Source: Campylobacteraceae bacterium (GTDB taxonomy: Bacteria; Campylobacterota; Campylobacteria; Campylobacterales; Sulfurovaceae). Taken from it: a stretch of 64,000 nt of DNA. The notes under the pieces are model-generated. The model saw nothing but the letters and a program-made list of their open reading frames with translations. It did not search any database and was not told the origin of the DNA. Positions 44,162 through 53,405 of the stretch are shown here, one piece after another. The translations under genes were made by a program, and so were the position numbers. Numbering within the stretch: the first letter of the stretch is position 1; every line of letters starts with the position of its first letter. The DNA lies in the NCBI GenBank assembly GCA_027065045.1, contig JAMOOX010000041.1, forward strand, positions 60,424-124,423, read 5' to 3'.

Positions 44162-44472
44162 ATTGTGAGAATGATATGCACATCAATGGAGAGTTTGATG
44201 GAGTATTGACTACAACAGCAGAGATTGTAATTGGAAAAACAGGATTTGTAACAGGAGAGATGAAAGCTAAGAGATTAATCGTAGCTGGAGAGTTTAAGGG
44301 TGAATATAGAGGTGATTCTATTGATATTTTACCTAGTGGTAAAGTATTTGGTGAGATTAATGTAAAAAATGTAATCATTGAACCAAATGGTATCTTTGAG
44401 GGTGAGAGTAAAATCATCAGAGAAGAAGAGGTTTTAAAACTAGAAACTAAACCAACTGATAAAAAGAAATAG
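44071..44472 (+). CDS. ccmA: bactofilin
   Basis: A 133-residue bactofilin: a beta-helical polymerising cytoskeletal protein with repeated G-x-I/V turns (KIKGEINCENDMHINGEFDG, GKTGFVTGEM, PSGKVFGEINV). The real start is ATG 44071, with AAGGAG 12 bases upstream; this places its first 91 bases inside the end of the peptidase gene in another frame. The nested overlap enforces coupled expression of the hydrolase and its scaffold. The disordered N- and C-terminal tails are short. mfd follows immediately (TAGATG). Confidence 0.92.
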   Translation: MAFGSKSNKDNNSHGSTSIITPGTKIKGEINCENDMHINGEFDGVLTTTAEIVIGKTGFVTGEMKAKRLIVAGEFKGEYRGDSIDILPSGKVFGEINVKNVIIEPNGIFEGESKIIREEEVLKLETKPTDKKK

Positions 44473-47460
44473 ATGTATCAAGCTGATATATATGAGTATC
44501 TAAAATCTTTAGATACTCTACCACACCCTACCCTATTAATATCTCAAAATGATTTAGAAGCTAAGAGTATATCTGATATATCTTCACTATTAAAAATTGA
44601 GAGTTTTGTGCTACCTGATATTAGAGTAAGTTATGGTGATGATTTACGGACTTATCAAGATGATATATTTGAACTTTTATCATCTATTTACGCATATTAT
44701 CACTCTACAAGTAGTAGAAAACTATTAATTACACCCATTAGGACACTTCTATTTAATCTACCAAAAGAGGAGTATTTTGATAAGATTAAAATAGAGTTTG
44801 CTAGTAGTTTAGATATAAATATACTCAAAGATAAACTTTATAGATGGGGTTATACATTTGTAGATATAGCTTCATCTAAAGGAGAGGTATCTTTTAGAGG
44901 GGATATTATAGATATTTATCCTATCAACTCCAAACTACCATTTAGAGTAATACTCTTTGATGATGAAGTAGAGAGTATTAGAGAGTATAATCTTGATACT
45001 CAAAAGAGTATAGTAGATGAACTAGAGAGTTTTGATATTATACCTGCATTTTTGGCATTAGATGAAAATGAGTTTAAATCTCTTAATCAAAGAGTAGAGA
45101 GTAGTAATTTTGATATATTTAGTAGAGATATTAATAGTGTAGGTTTATGGTGTTTAGATGATTTAGCTCATAATTATATAGATAAATTTAACTCTATATT
45201 TACATCTAATATGAGTAGTGAATTAGAAGAGATTTATCTCCTTGATACCCCAATGATAGCTCAAAATAAATTCCAACTTCCAACTATTCCAAAAGCCAAA
45301 GAGTTTAAAGATATAGAAGTAGCTGATATTAATAAGATATTAGAGGCTCATAAATCCAAAAAAATATCTATAATTGCTAGAACTCAAAGTGTGGCAAGAG
45401 CATCTAATTTATCATCATTTAATAATATTAATTTTATATACCAAGATGGTATTGTTAATATTATGAGTGCTAGAGAGATTATATTATCTATCAATAAACC
45501 TATCAAAGCCAAACGAGTTAAACGAGCATCAATAGTTTTAGATGAACTTACACAAGGTGATTTTGTAGTACATGAAAATCATGGAATAGGAAACTTTAGA
45601 AGTGTAGAGAGACGAGAGATATTAGGTTCAAAAAGAGAATTTGTGGTAATATCATATCAAAATGATGATACTCTTTTAGTGCCTGTTGAGAACTTAGAGA
45701 CTATTGATAGATTTGTAGCTGATGGTGGAAGTGTGCCAACTGTTGATAAACTAGGTAAAGTTAGCTTCAAGAGATTAAGAGGTAAAGTCAAAGATAAATT
45801 ATTTGCTATTGCTTCTAATATTATAAATCTATCTGCTCAAAGGCATCTTAAGAAAGGTATAGTTTTAGATAGCTCTAAAATAGAAGTCAAAAACTTTTTG
45901 TATCAAGCCCCATTTACCCATACCCTAGACCAAAAGAGAGCTATTGAAGATATGTTAGAAGAGCTTAGTGGTGGTATAATGATGGATAGATTGCTAAGTG
46001 CTGATGTAGGTTTTGGTAAAACAGAGGTGGCTATGAATGCTATGTTTGTATCATATATTAATGGGTATCAATCTATGATGATAGTACCTACTACTCTACT
46101 AAGTAGCCAACATCTCAAATCACTACAAGAGAGATTTGGAAACTATGATATAAAGATAGCCAAAATTGATAGATTTAGCTCTGCCAAAGAGAAAAAAGAG
46201 ATTTTAGCATCTCTTGAAGATGGTTCTATTGATATGGTAGTAGGTACTCACTCACTACTTAAAGCAAAATTCAAAAAATTAGCACTTGTAATAATTGATG
46301 AAGAGCATAAATTTGGAGTCAAACAAAAAGAGGTATTAAAAGAGATTAGTATAGATTCACATCTTTTGAGTATGAGTGCTACACCAATCCCTAGAAGTCT
46401 AAATCTAGCCCTATCCAAAATCAAAAGTTTTTCAGAAATTCTTACCCCACCAACCCAAAGACAAGGAGTAAGAACATTTGTCAAAAGTTATAATGATAAA
46501 GTAATCAAAGAGGCGATTTTAAGAGAGAGAAGAAGAGGAGGACAACTATTTTATGTCCATAACTCAATTGCTACTATTGAAGATAAGAAAAAAGAGCTTC
46601 TAAGATTAATCCCTAATCTAAGAATAGCTATTCTACACTCCAAAATCACAGCTCTTAAAACAGAAGATGAGATGATGAAGTTTGAAAATGGAGAGTATGA
46701 TATTATGCTAAGTACCTCTATAGTAGAATCAGGTATTCATCTACCAAATGCTAATAGTATGATAGTAGAGAGTTCTGATAACTTTGGGATAGCTGACCTT
46801 CATCAACTTCGTGGAAGAGTAGGAAGAGGTGGTAAAGAGGGGTATTGTTATTTTATAGTAGAAGATAAAGAACAGCTCTCAACCAATGCCAAAAAACGAC
46901 TACTTGCCTTAGAGACTCATAGCGAACTTGGAAGTGGTGCAGTATTAGCATTTCATGATTTAGAAATCCGTGGTGGTGGTAATATTATTGGAGAGGCTCA
47001 AAGTGGGCATATCAAACAGATTGGTTATTCACTCTATATCAAAATGCTAGAAGATGCTATAAGAGAACTTAGTGGAGAGAAAGAAGAGAAACATAGTGTA
47101 GATATGAAGCTCTCAATCAATGCCTATATAAATGAAGAGTTGATACCACAAGATAGACTAAGATTAGAGATTTATAGAAGGTTATCACAAACCAATAGCC
47201 AACAAGAGGTAAGAGAGATTGAGATTGAGATAGAAGATAGATTTGGTAAATTAGATGATATTACAAGAGCCTTTATAGATATGATGATAATTAAAGTATT
47301 AGCTAGAAATAGAGGAGATATATCAAAAGTATCAAGCTATGGGGAGAATATATTTATTGAGTTTATTGATGAGAGCAAAAGTAGAGAGGTATTAAAAGCA
47401 AATTCCAAAGATGATGATGATATTCTTAAATCTGCAATGAGCTATTTTATAAAAAAATGA
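44473..47460 (+). CDS. mfd: transcription-repair coupling factor Mfd
   Basis: A 995-residue DNA translocase that removes RNA polymerase stalled at DNA lesions and recruits UvrA. The UvrB-like N-terminal part, the RNAP-interacting domain (DFVVHENHGIGNF), the RecG-like motor with Walker A in DVGFGKTE (from residue 511), DEEH (609-612), and the C-terminal regulatory domain are all present. It is somewhat shorter than the 1150 residues in E. coli, mainly in the N-terminal part, as in other Campylobacterota. It starts directly after ccmA and overlaps the channel gene by 4 bases. Confidence 0.96.
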   Translation: MYQADIYEYLKSLDTLPHPTLLISQNDLEAKSISDISSLLKIESFVLPDIRVSYGDDLRTYQDDIFELLSSIYAYYHSTSSRKLLITPIRTLLFNLPKEEYFDKIKIEFASSLDINILKDKLYRWGYTFVDIASSKGEVSFRGDIIDIYPINSKLPFRVILFDDEVESIREYNLDTQKSIVDELESFDIIPAFLALDENEFKSLNQRVESSNFDIFSRDINSVGLWCLDDLAHNYIDKFNSIFTSNMSSELEEIYLLDTPMIAQNKFQLPTIPKAKEFKDIEVADINKILEAHKSKKISIIARTQSVARASNLSSFNNINFIYQDGIVNIMSAREIILSINKPIKAKRVKRASIVLDELTQGDFVVHENHGIGNFRSVERREILGSKREFVVISYQNDDTLLVPVENLETIDRFVADGGSVPTVDKLGKVSFKRLRGKVKDKLFAIASNIINLSAQRHLKKGIVLDSSKIEVKNFLYQAPFTHTLDQKRAIEDMLEELSGGIMMDRLLSADVGFGKTEVAMNAMFVSYINGYQSMMIVPTTLLSSQHLKSLQERFGNYDIKIAKIDRFSSAKEKKEILASLEDGSIDMVVGTHSLLKAKFKKLALVIIDEEHKFGVKQKEVLKEISIDSHLLSMSATPIPRSLNLALSKIKSFSEILTPPTQRQGVRTFVKSYNDKVIKEAILRERRRGGQLFYVHNSIATIEDKKKELLRLIPNLRIAILHSKITALKTEDEMMKFENGEYDIMLSTSIVESGIHLPNANSMIVESSDNFGIADLHQLRGRVGRGGKEGYCYFIVEDKEQLSTNAKKRLLALETHSELGSGAVLAFHDLEIRGGGNIIGEAQSGHIKQIGYSLYIKMLEDAIRELSGEKEEKHSVDMKLSINAYINEELIPQDRLRLEIYRRLSQTNSQQEVREIEIEIEDRFGKLDDITRAFIDMMIIKVLARNRGDISKVSSYGENIFIEFIDESKSREVLKANSKDDDDILKSAMSYFIKK

Positions 47461-49022
47461 GACAAAATATACCTTGGATAGAGAGCTTTATATTAGATTT
47501 AGCCTACTCTATCAATAGCTCAACCCTATATCAAAATAGAAAAAAGTTTTTTTATAATCTATTAGAAAATAGTAACTATAAGTATAAACGATATTTTGAT
47601 ATGTTTATGATAACTCTTATCTTTATGAGTTTAGCTATTTTTATCAAAGAGATTAAACCAAACTATCATAATCAAATCCTACTTATTTTTAATAACTATA
47701 TTATCTCTTTTATATTTTTGGTAGAGTATATTTTGAGATTATGGGTAAGTTCTGATATTAGTAAAATCATAATAGAACAGAGCGAACATAATGAGATGTT
47801 AAATGAGGATTTTTATATATTTTTGACTCTCAAAAAGATTATGAAAATAAAGCTAAGATATATCTATTCACCCAAAGCCATTATTGACCTATTAGCGATT
47901 TTACCATTTTCTCATGAGATAAAGCTTCTTAGAATATTAATACTATTTAGAGTATTTAAGCTATTTAGATATGCCAAAAATATTCAGACATTTACATCTA
48001 TTATCAAAGCAAAAAGATTTGAATTTATAACTCTTTTGGTATTCTCATCAGTTGTAGTTTTTATCTCTTCAATATTGATATATGCAATGGAAGCTAATAA
48101 TAATAATTCACCTATTAATACACTCTTTGAAGCAATATACTGGTCAATAGTTACTATATCTACGGTGGGTTATGGGGATATGACACCTATTACTCAAGCA
48201 GGGCAAGTTGTGGCTATATTTGTAATTATTACAGGTATTACAGTATATTCATTTACCACTTCACTAATAGTTACATCTTTTACAGAAAAACTTGATGAGA
48301 TAAAAGATAAAAAACTTATCTATGATATATCTAAACTAAAAAATTTTTATATTATTTGTGGTTATGAAAATATATCCAAAGAACTAGGTAAAAAACTCAA
48401 AAAGCACTCCAAAGTAATTATTATAGAAAAAGATAAAGATAAGGCAGATAGAGCATCAAAAGATGGTTTTATGGTACTTAATCAAGACCCAGCATCTATA
48501 AGTAGCTATAAAAACCTACATATAGATAAGTATGTAAAAGCTATCATCTCCCTAGCTTCAAGTGATGTCTATAATGTATATACAGCCCTTACCATTCGTT
48601 CATTTAATAAAAAAGTTAGACTATTATCAATTTTGATAAATCAATCAAATAGAAGTAAATTAAAGTTTGCAGGAGTAGATGAACTATTTTATGAAAAAGA
48701 GCTTGTAGGAGTAGTAGCAAAAGAGATTATAGGACAATCTGTTGCTTTTGAAACTATTCATGCTATGAGAATAAATTATAATGCAATAGAGCTACAAGAG
48801 CTATTAATGAATAGTAGAATTATAGAAAATTTTAAAAAAATTGGAGAGCTACATAGTAGAAAATATAGAGTTATACTATTAGGAATTTACAAAAAAAGTG
48901 CTAGTGATTTTATATTTAATCCAAATGATGATACTCCATTAGAGATAGGAGATTACCTATTAATCATTGGTAATATGGAATTTTTGAAATCATATAATAT
49001 ATATCTACATAAAAAGAGTTAA
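47457..49022 (+). CDS. potassium channel with RCK (TrkA-N/TrkA-C) domain
   Basis: A 521-residue voltage-gated-like K+ channel protein: about five or six helices in residues 45-280, a charged S4-like segment (LLRILILFRVFKLFRYAK), and the selectivity filter TVGYGD (236-241). A cytoplasmic RCK domain follows, beginning KNFYIICGYENISKELG, in which the Rossmann glycines are partly lost (C-G-Y-E-N). A TrkA-C-like part ends it. The next gene, one base on, encodes a second RCK protein, so channel and regulator form a set. It resembles the HP0490-type channel of Helicobacter. Confidence 0.88.
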   Translation: MRQNIPWIESFILDLAYSINSSTLYQNRKKFFYNLLENSNYKYKRYFDMFMITLIFMSLAIFIKEIKPNYHNQILLIFNNYIISFIFLVEYILRLWVSSDISKIIIEQSEHNEMLNEDFYIFLTLKKIMKIKLRYIYSPKAIIDLLAILPFSHEIKLLRILILFRVFKLFRYAKNIQTFTSIIKAKRFEFITLLVFSSVVVFISSILIYAMEANNNNSPINTLFEAIYWSIVTISTVGYGDMTPITQAGQVVAIFVIITGITVYSFTTSLIVTSFTEKLDEIKDKKLIYDISKLKNFYIICGYENISKELGKKLKKHSKVIIIEKDKDKADRASKDGFMVLNQDPASISSYKNLHIDKYVKAIISLASSDVYNVYTALTIRSFNKKVRLLSILINQSNRSKLKFAGVDELFYEKELVGVVAKEIIGQSVAFETIHAMRINYNAIELQELLMNSRIIENFKKIGELHSRKYRVILLGIYKKSASDFIFNPNDDTPLEIGDYLLIIGNMEFLKSYNIYLHKKS

Positions 49023-49023
49023 A

Positions 49024-49689
49024 ATGACAGAAGAGAATGCTTTAATATTTGGAAATAACGATTATGCCACAGAGATAGAAAAAAATATAAAATATAGATA
49101 TAAATATGTAGAGATATTTAAACTTGATGGAGAGGGAGAAAATAGTTTTGATTTAAGTAATAATTGGGATAATATTAATAGTAGATTTGATATAAATAAT
49201 AGTATAGCCTTTTGTGTAATAGATGATATGGCAAAAAATATATTTCTAACAATATCACTTAGAGAAGCATTTAAAGACCTAATAATTGTAGCCCTAGCCC
49301 AAGATGGAGAGAGTGCAGACAAACTAAAACTAGCAGGTGCAACCAAACTCCTACCAACTACCCAAACCACAGCAAATGTGATATATGAAATATTAGAAAA
49401 ACCAATGATAACCAAAGTATTACACAATATATTCTATGAAAAGGGTGCTTTAAAAATATCAGAAATTAAAATAGAAAACCCTAATATTTTTGATAAAAAT
49501 TATCCCATCTCAATAGATTGGGGCAGAGAGTATGGAATATTACTATTATTTATAATTACAAAAGATAGCACTAATGAATTTATATACTCATCTAAAATCA
49601 AACATCACAAAATAGAAAAAGGGGATACCTTTATTATTGTGGGGTATAAAAAAGATATAAATAGGTTTAGGGAGTTAGTTAGCTTATAA
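49024..49689 (+). CDS. separate TrkA/RCK-like regulator of the channel
   Basis: A 221-residue cytoplasmic protein with a Rossmann-like half (LIFGNNDYATEIEKNI, then LVVAL-like strands AFCVIDD and LIIVALAQDGES) and a TrkA-C-like half (LKISEIKIENPNIFDK ... KGDTFIIVGYKKDINRF). The glycine-rich nucleotide loop is degenerate (FGNNDYA), so it may not bind NAD. MthK-type gating rings use two RCK domains per subunit; here the second is a separate chain. It ends 67 bases before nuoH. Confidence 0.72.
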   Translation: MTEENALIFGNNDYATEIEKNIKYRYKYVEIFKLDGEGENSFDLSNNWDNINSRFDINNSIAFCVIDDMAKNIFLTISLREAFKDLIIVALAQDGESADKLKLAGATKLLPTTQTTANVIYEILEKPMITKVLHNIFYEKGALKISEIKIENPNIFDKNYPISIDWGREYGILLLFIITKDSTNEFIYSSKIKHHKIEKGDTFIIVGYKKDINRFRELVSL

Positions 49690-49756
49690 CTATTATATAT
49701 AAAGCTAATTTTAGATAAAATCACTAAAAGTAAATTAAGTTACAGGAGATAAGTAG

Positions 49757-51049
49757 ATGAGTAGTTTATCTATTGGTATGACACTTTTTACCATTGTTTT
49801 AACACTAATTGTAGCTTTGATGATGATACCTGTGTTGGTATGGTTAGAGAGAAGGGTAGCTGGTATTATTCAAGATAGAAAAGGGCCTAATAGGACTAAT
49901 GTTTTTGGTTTTAGATTGGGTGGTGTGGTACAATCTTTTGCTGATGTATTAAAGCTTGTATTTAAAGAGGAGTATTATCCAAATCATATCAAAAATGGGA
50001 AATGGATATATATTTTAGCTCCATCTATTACCTTTATATCTGCACTATTGGCTTTTATGATTATACCTTTTGCTGATAATTTAGTTATTGATAAAGAGTC
50101 TTATATTATTCAAGCTTTACCTATTGATTATGGTGTATTGTGGTATTTAGTCATTGGTGGAGTTGGGATTATTGGGATTATATTTGGTGGGTGGTTAAGT
50201 CATAATAAATACTCTCTTCTTGGGGCTACTAGAGCATCTTCGCAGATGTTGGGGTATGAACTTCCATTAGGACTTAGTGTTGTAGCTATGATTATGACTT
50301 ATGGAGCGATAGATTTTAACTCTATGGTAGAGTGGCAGAGTGGTGTGATATTGGGATTTATTCCTGCTTGGGGGATTATTGTCCAACCATTTGCAGGAGT
50401 TATTTTTATTATCGCAATTTTTGCAGAGACTAATAGAGCCCCTTTTAATACAGTTGAGGGAGATAGTGAGATTGTAGCAGGACATATGAGTGAGTATAGT
50501 GCTATGAAGTTTGCGATATACTTTATGGCAGAGTATATCGCTATGAATAGTGCTAGTGCTGTGGTGATTACTATATTTTTTGGTGGATATACTCTTCCTT
50601 ATCTCTCTACAAATACTATGAAAGATAATTTTGATATATTAATTATTGCTATTATGGTAGTAGCACCTATAATTATATATCTAGCTATTAGATGGATAGA
50701 AAAGAATAATAGAGTAAAAAGCTCTATGATAGATGATGGTTCACGAGCATTTGAGACCAAAGTATTTAAGATTATACTTATAGCTAAATTTATTATTATA
50801 GAGGTTTTAGGTATAGTTTTACTTACTATGATAGATAATCCTAATATTATAAATAGTGTAGTTATGATTTTACAAATTATTATATTTATAGTCAAACTTT
50901 TGATATTTAATATATTTTTTATTGTAGTACGATGGACACTTCCACGATTTAGATTTGACCAAGTACAGACTTTAGGTTGGAAATATCTATTACCAATATC
51001 TATTTTAAATATAATAGTTACAGCGATTATAATTGTAGGAGTAAGCTAA
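49757..51049 (+). CDS. nuoH: NADH-quinone oxidoreductase subunit H (long form)
   Basis: A 430-residue quinone-site membrane subunit of complex I. Family signatures are ERRVAGIIQDRKGPNR (residues 31-46), the cytoplasmic loop with FAETNRAPFNTVEGDSEIVAGH, and WTLPRFRFDQ near the end. It is about 90 residues longer than usual because of an insert of two or three helices around 300-385, between YTLPYLS and FNIFFIVVRW. The stop overlaps the nuoI start (TAATG). nuoG, usually upstream, is replaced by the potassium channel genes. Confidence 0.95.
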   Translation: MSSLSIGMTLFTIVLTLIVALMMIPVLVWLERRVAGIIQDRKGPNRTNVFGFRLGGVVQSFADVLKLVFKEEYYPNHIKNGKWIYILAPSITFISALLAFMIIPFADNLVIDKESYIIQALPIDYGVLWYLVIGGVGIIGIIFGGWLSHNKYSLLGATRASSQMLGYELPLGLSVVAMIMTYGAIDFNSMVEWQSGVILGFIPAWGIIVQPFAGVIFIIAIFAETNRAPFNTVEGDSEIVAGHMSEYSAMKFAIYFMAEYIAMNSASAVVITIFFGGYTLPYLSTNTMKDNFDILIIAIMVVAPIIIYLAIRWIEKNNRVKSSMIDDGSRAFETKVFKIILIAKFIIIEVLGIVLLTMIDNPNIINSVVMILQIIIFIVKLLIFNIFFIVVRWTLPRFRFDQVQTLGWKYLLPISILNIIVTAIIIVGVS

Positions 51050-51549
51050 TGAAAAAACAGGTAAAAGTAATATCAAGACCAAAACCATCTCTTAGAGATA
51101 GATTATATCTACCTGCTATATTTGATGGACTTAAAATCACAACAAAACATCTATTTGGAAATCTAAAAGATATAAACCAAATGGATGTATTAGAGTACCC
51201 TGAAGAACAACCCACAGATATAAGTGATAGATATAGAGGATTACATAGGCTTACTCATAGAGAAGATGACTCTATTAGATGTGTAGCTTGTTTTATGTGT
51301 GCTACGGCTTGTCCATCAAGTTGTATATATATAGAAGCCACAGAGAGAGAAGATGGGGTAGATGAGAAGATGCCAAAGATATTTAATATAGACCTTTTGG
51401 AGTGTGTATATTGTGGATATTGTGTAGAGGCTTGTCCTTGTGATGCTATTCGTATGGATACTGGGATTTTTAGTGTGATTGGGGATAAGAGAGAAGATTT
51501 TGTATTAGATAGAGAGAAGTTATTATCTCATAAGGCTAAAGAGGTATAA
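51049..51549 (+). CDS. nuoI: NADH-quinone oxidoreductase subunit I
   Basis: A 166-residue ferredoxin-type subunit with two 4Fe-4S motifs: Cys78, 81, 84, 88 (CVACFMCATACP) and Cys119, 122, 125, 129 (CVYCGYCVEACP), carrying electrons to the quinone site. The start is ATG 51049 overlapping the nuoH stop. Its last codons (L-S-H-K-A-K-E-V-stop) recur 609 bases downstream as L-S-Y-K-A-K-E-V-stop, on the far side of the toxin-antitoxin genes. nuoJ, its normal successor, lies at 34 kb. Confidence 0.95.
   Translation: MKKQVKVISRPKPSLRDRLYLPAIFDGLKITTKHLFGNLKDINQMDVLEYPEEQPTDISDRYRGLHRLTHREDDSIRCVACFMCATACPSSCIYIEATEREDGVDEKMPKIFNIDLLECVYCGYCVEACPCDAIRMDTGIFSVIGDKREDFVLDREKLLSHKAKEV
51521..51545 (+). 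repeat. direct repeat copy 1 (3' end of nuoI)
   Basis: 25 bases identical at 24 positions to copy 2 at 52130-52154; the shared core includes AAGGCTAAAGAGGT. This copy forms the last codons of the intact nuoI. Together they bracket the toxin-antitoxin pair. Confidence 0.85.
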
Positions 51550-51579
51550 TTTTAGAACTATTATTTAGGAGAAAATAAA

Positions 51580-51822
51580 ATGACTATGACAATAGATGTA
51601 GATAAAAATTTATTAGATGATACCAAAAAAGTTTTTCAAGAATATGGAATAAGTATAAATGAAGCAGTTACACTATTTTTAACAAAAGTAAAAAAAGATA
51701 AAAATTTACCATTTGAGAAAAAACCAACAAAAAGACTACAAGAAGCAATAGCTCAAGCAGATAAAAAAGAGGGTGTTTTTTATGATTCTATTGAAGAGTT
51801 AATGAAAGATTTGAAATCATGA
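51580..51822 (+). CDS. RelB/DinJ-family antitoxin
   Basis: An 80-residue antitoxin. The N-terminal ribbon-helix-helix reads TMTIDVDKNLLDDTKKVFQEYGIS, followed by EAVTLFLTKV, which is typical of RelB/DinJ and binds DNA as a dimer to repress its own operon. The C-terminal part (DSIEELMKDL) would wrap the toxin. A ribosome site AGGAG lies upstream. The stop overlaps the toxin start by 4 bases. Confidence 0.9.
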   Translation: MTMTIDVDKNLLDDTKKVFQEYGISINEAVTLFLTKVKKDKNLPFEKKPTKRLQEAIAQADKKEGVFYDSIEELMKDLKS

Positions 51823-52091
51823 AATATGGATTATTTAAAACAAATAAATTCCAAAGAAGCTTTAAAAAAATAAAATTAACCAATAGTGATGAGATAAATT
51901 ATATAGATATTTTATATAAACTTTTAAATGCCACTTCACTTGATATAAAATATAAAGACCACCAACTCACAGGAAATCTAAAAAAGTTTAGAGAATGTCA
52001 TATCAAGCCTAATCTACTTTTAATTTATAGAATAAAAGATAATATTTTAGAACTTATAGATATAGGTTCTCATAGTGAATTATTTGAATAA
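51819..52091 (+). CDS. YafQ-family mRNA interferase toxin
   Basis: A 90-residue RelE-superfamily toxin of the YafQ type, cutting mRNA on the ribosome. Conserved features include FKKIKL, the DHQLTG segment, ECHIKPNLLLIYRI, and the C-terminal GSHSELF with the catalytic His and Phe. The overlap with the antitoxin is the normal arrangement. The pair lies between two copies of the nuoI 3' end. Confidence 0.92.
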   Translation: MKYGLFKTNKFQRSFKKIKLTNSDEINYIDILYKLLNATSLDIKYKDHQLTGNLKKFRECHIKPNLLLIYRIKDNILELIDIGSHSELFE

Positions 52092-52129
52092 AATTAATGA
52101 TATATTAAAATAAATACAAAAATAAGAAC

Positions 52130-52154
52130 TATTATCTTATAAGGCTAAAGAGGT
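52130..52154 (+). repeat. direct repeat copy 2 (remnant of nuoI 3' end)
   Basis: This copy still reads L-S-Y-K-A-K-E-V-stop in one frame, the end of nuoI with one change. It runs straight into the hairpin at 52142-52161, while copy 1 lacks the hairpin's second half. Copy 2 is therefore probably the original operon end. Confidence 0.8.
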
Positions 52155-52161
52155 TTAGCCT
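52142..52161 (+). terminator. hairpin ending the toxin-antitoxin (formerly nuo) unit
   Basis: Arms AGGCTAAA and TTTAGCCT around GAGG, 8 perfect pairs, then ATTTAGTGAATTTT. It lies 50 bases after the toxin stop. The T-run is imperfect, so efficiency is uncertain. Confidence 0.55.
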
Positions 52162-52193
52162 ATTTAGTGAATTTTATCCACCATTTAAAATTA

Positions 52194-52799
52194 TTATGTT
52201 CTACTACCTGGTTTGATAGCTTCGCTTCCCTCTTTACACATTGGACACTCATCAGGAGAGTACATCTCAAATTCAAAATCATCTAAAGCAAATAATGGTT
52301 TATCATTTGGTAATTTACACTCTGGTTTTGGTGCTTTACTACTTCCATCTCTTTTACAAAATCCTCTATTAGCAAGTGAGGCAAATCCTACTACTTCACC
52401 ACCAAGAGCCTCAATAGCTTTTGCAGCCTCCATAGCAGAACCACCTGTGGTAATAATATCTTCACAAATTATAAATTTCTCACCCTTTGCTACTTCAAAT
52501 CCACGGCGAAGTTGCATTACTCCCTCTTTTCTCTCTACAAAGATAGAACGAAGATTTAAAGCTCTTGCTAGTTCATAACCTGCCAAAATTCCACCCAAGG
52601 CAGGGGCACAAATTGTATCTACTTCAATGCCACTTTGCATAATCTCTTTTGCTAAACCAAATGCCAAGACTTCTGCTCTTCCTGTATCTTCTAATACTTT
52701 GGCACTCTGTAAATATCTATTTGAGTGATTTCCACTACTTAATATAAAATGTCCATCTAATAAAGCCCCAGCTTCTTTGTAAATATTTTCTATATTCAT
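52194..52799 (-). CDS. pyrE: orotate phosphoribosyltransferase
   Basis: A 201-residue PRTase converting orotate and PRPP to OMP. The PRPP loop [17 protein letters not shown] (residues 109-125) and the early [13 protein letters not shown] are characteristic. The C-terminus carries a Cys-containing extension ([16 protein letters not shown]), found in the longer OPRTase branch. It follows frr by 2 bases; the frr-pyrE pair is conserved in Helicobacter and relatives as I recall. Confidence 0.96.
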   Translation of the reverse strand: MNIENIYKEAGALLDGHFILSSGNHSNRYLQSAKVLEDTGRAEVLAFGLAKEIMQSGIEVDTICAPALGGILAGYELARALNLRSIFVERKEGVMQLRRGFEVAKGEKFIICEDIITTGGSAMEAAKAIEALGGEVVGFASLANRGFCKRDGSSKAPKPECKLPNDKPLFALDDFEFEMYSPDECPMCKEGSEAIKPGSRT

Positions 52800-52801
52800 T
52801 A

Positions 52802-53359
52802 TTATACTTTTAATATATCTTGCTCTTTTGAAGCAAATAGAGTATCACATAAAGCTACATTAGTATCTGTGATTTTTTGAATTTCATCAAATGCTCTTTT
52901 TGCTTCATCTTCACTAATATCTTTATCTTTTTCAAGTGCTTTTATATCATCATTAGCGTTTTTTCTTACACCTCTTAGAGCTACTTTGGCATTATCTGTC
53001 ATACCTTTGGCCTGTTTTACAATCTCTTTTCTCTGTTCTGCACTCATTGCAGGAAAAAATAGTTTAATAAAATCTCCATCATTATTTGGATTTACACCAA
53101 TATTTGCCTCTTGAATAGCTTTTTCAATAGCACTAAGCATTGTTTTTTCCCAAGGATTAATAGATATAGTAGTAGCATCACTTACAGTTACATTTCCAAC
53201 TTGATTTAATGCTGTTGGTGTACCATAATAATCTACTCTAATATGGTCAACTATATTTGTTGTTACACTACCTGTTCTTAGTGTTCCATAATCTCTTTTT
53301 AGTGAGTCAATACTCTTTGCCATTGTCTCTTTAGTATCATTATATATATCATTTAACAT
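52802..53359 (-). CDS. frr: ribosome recycling factor
   Basis: A 185-residue protein that with EF-G splits post-termination ribosomes. The full-length pattern is seen: [39 protein letters not shown] and the C-terminal helix with [12 protein letters not shown]. It has the normal length, an own ribosome site (AAGGA), and couples to pyrE downstream. Confidence 0.97.
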   Translation of the reverse strand: MLNDIYNDTKETMAKSIDSLKRDYGTLRTGSVTTNIVDHIRVDYYGTPTALNQVGNVTVSDATTISINPWEKTMLSAIEKAIQEANIGVNPNNDGDFIKLFFPAMSAEQRKEIVKQAKGMTDNAKVALRGVRKNANDDIKALEKDKDISEDEAKRAFDEIQKITDTNVALCDTLFASKEQDILKV

Positions 53360-53405
53360 TATATATCCTTTTATAATTATTGTTGAAATTTTACCTTATT
53401 ATCTC

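Noticed and set aside
52130..52161. A CRISPR or tandem repeat locus
   Set aside because: Only two copies 609 bases apart exist and both are ends of nuoI; no regular spacing is present anywhere in the window.
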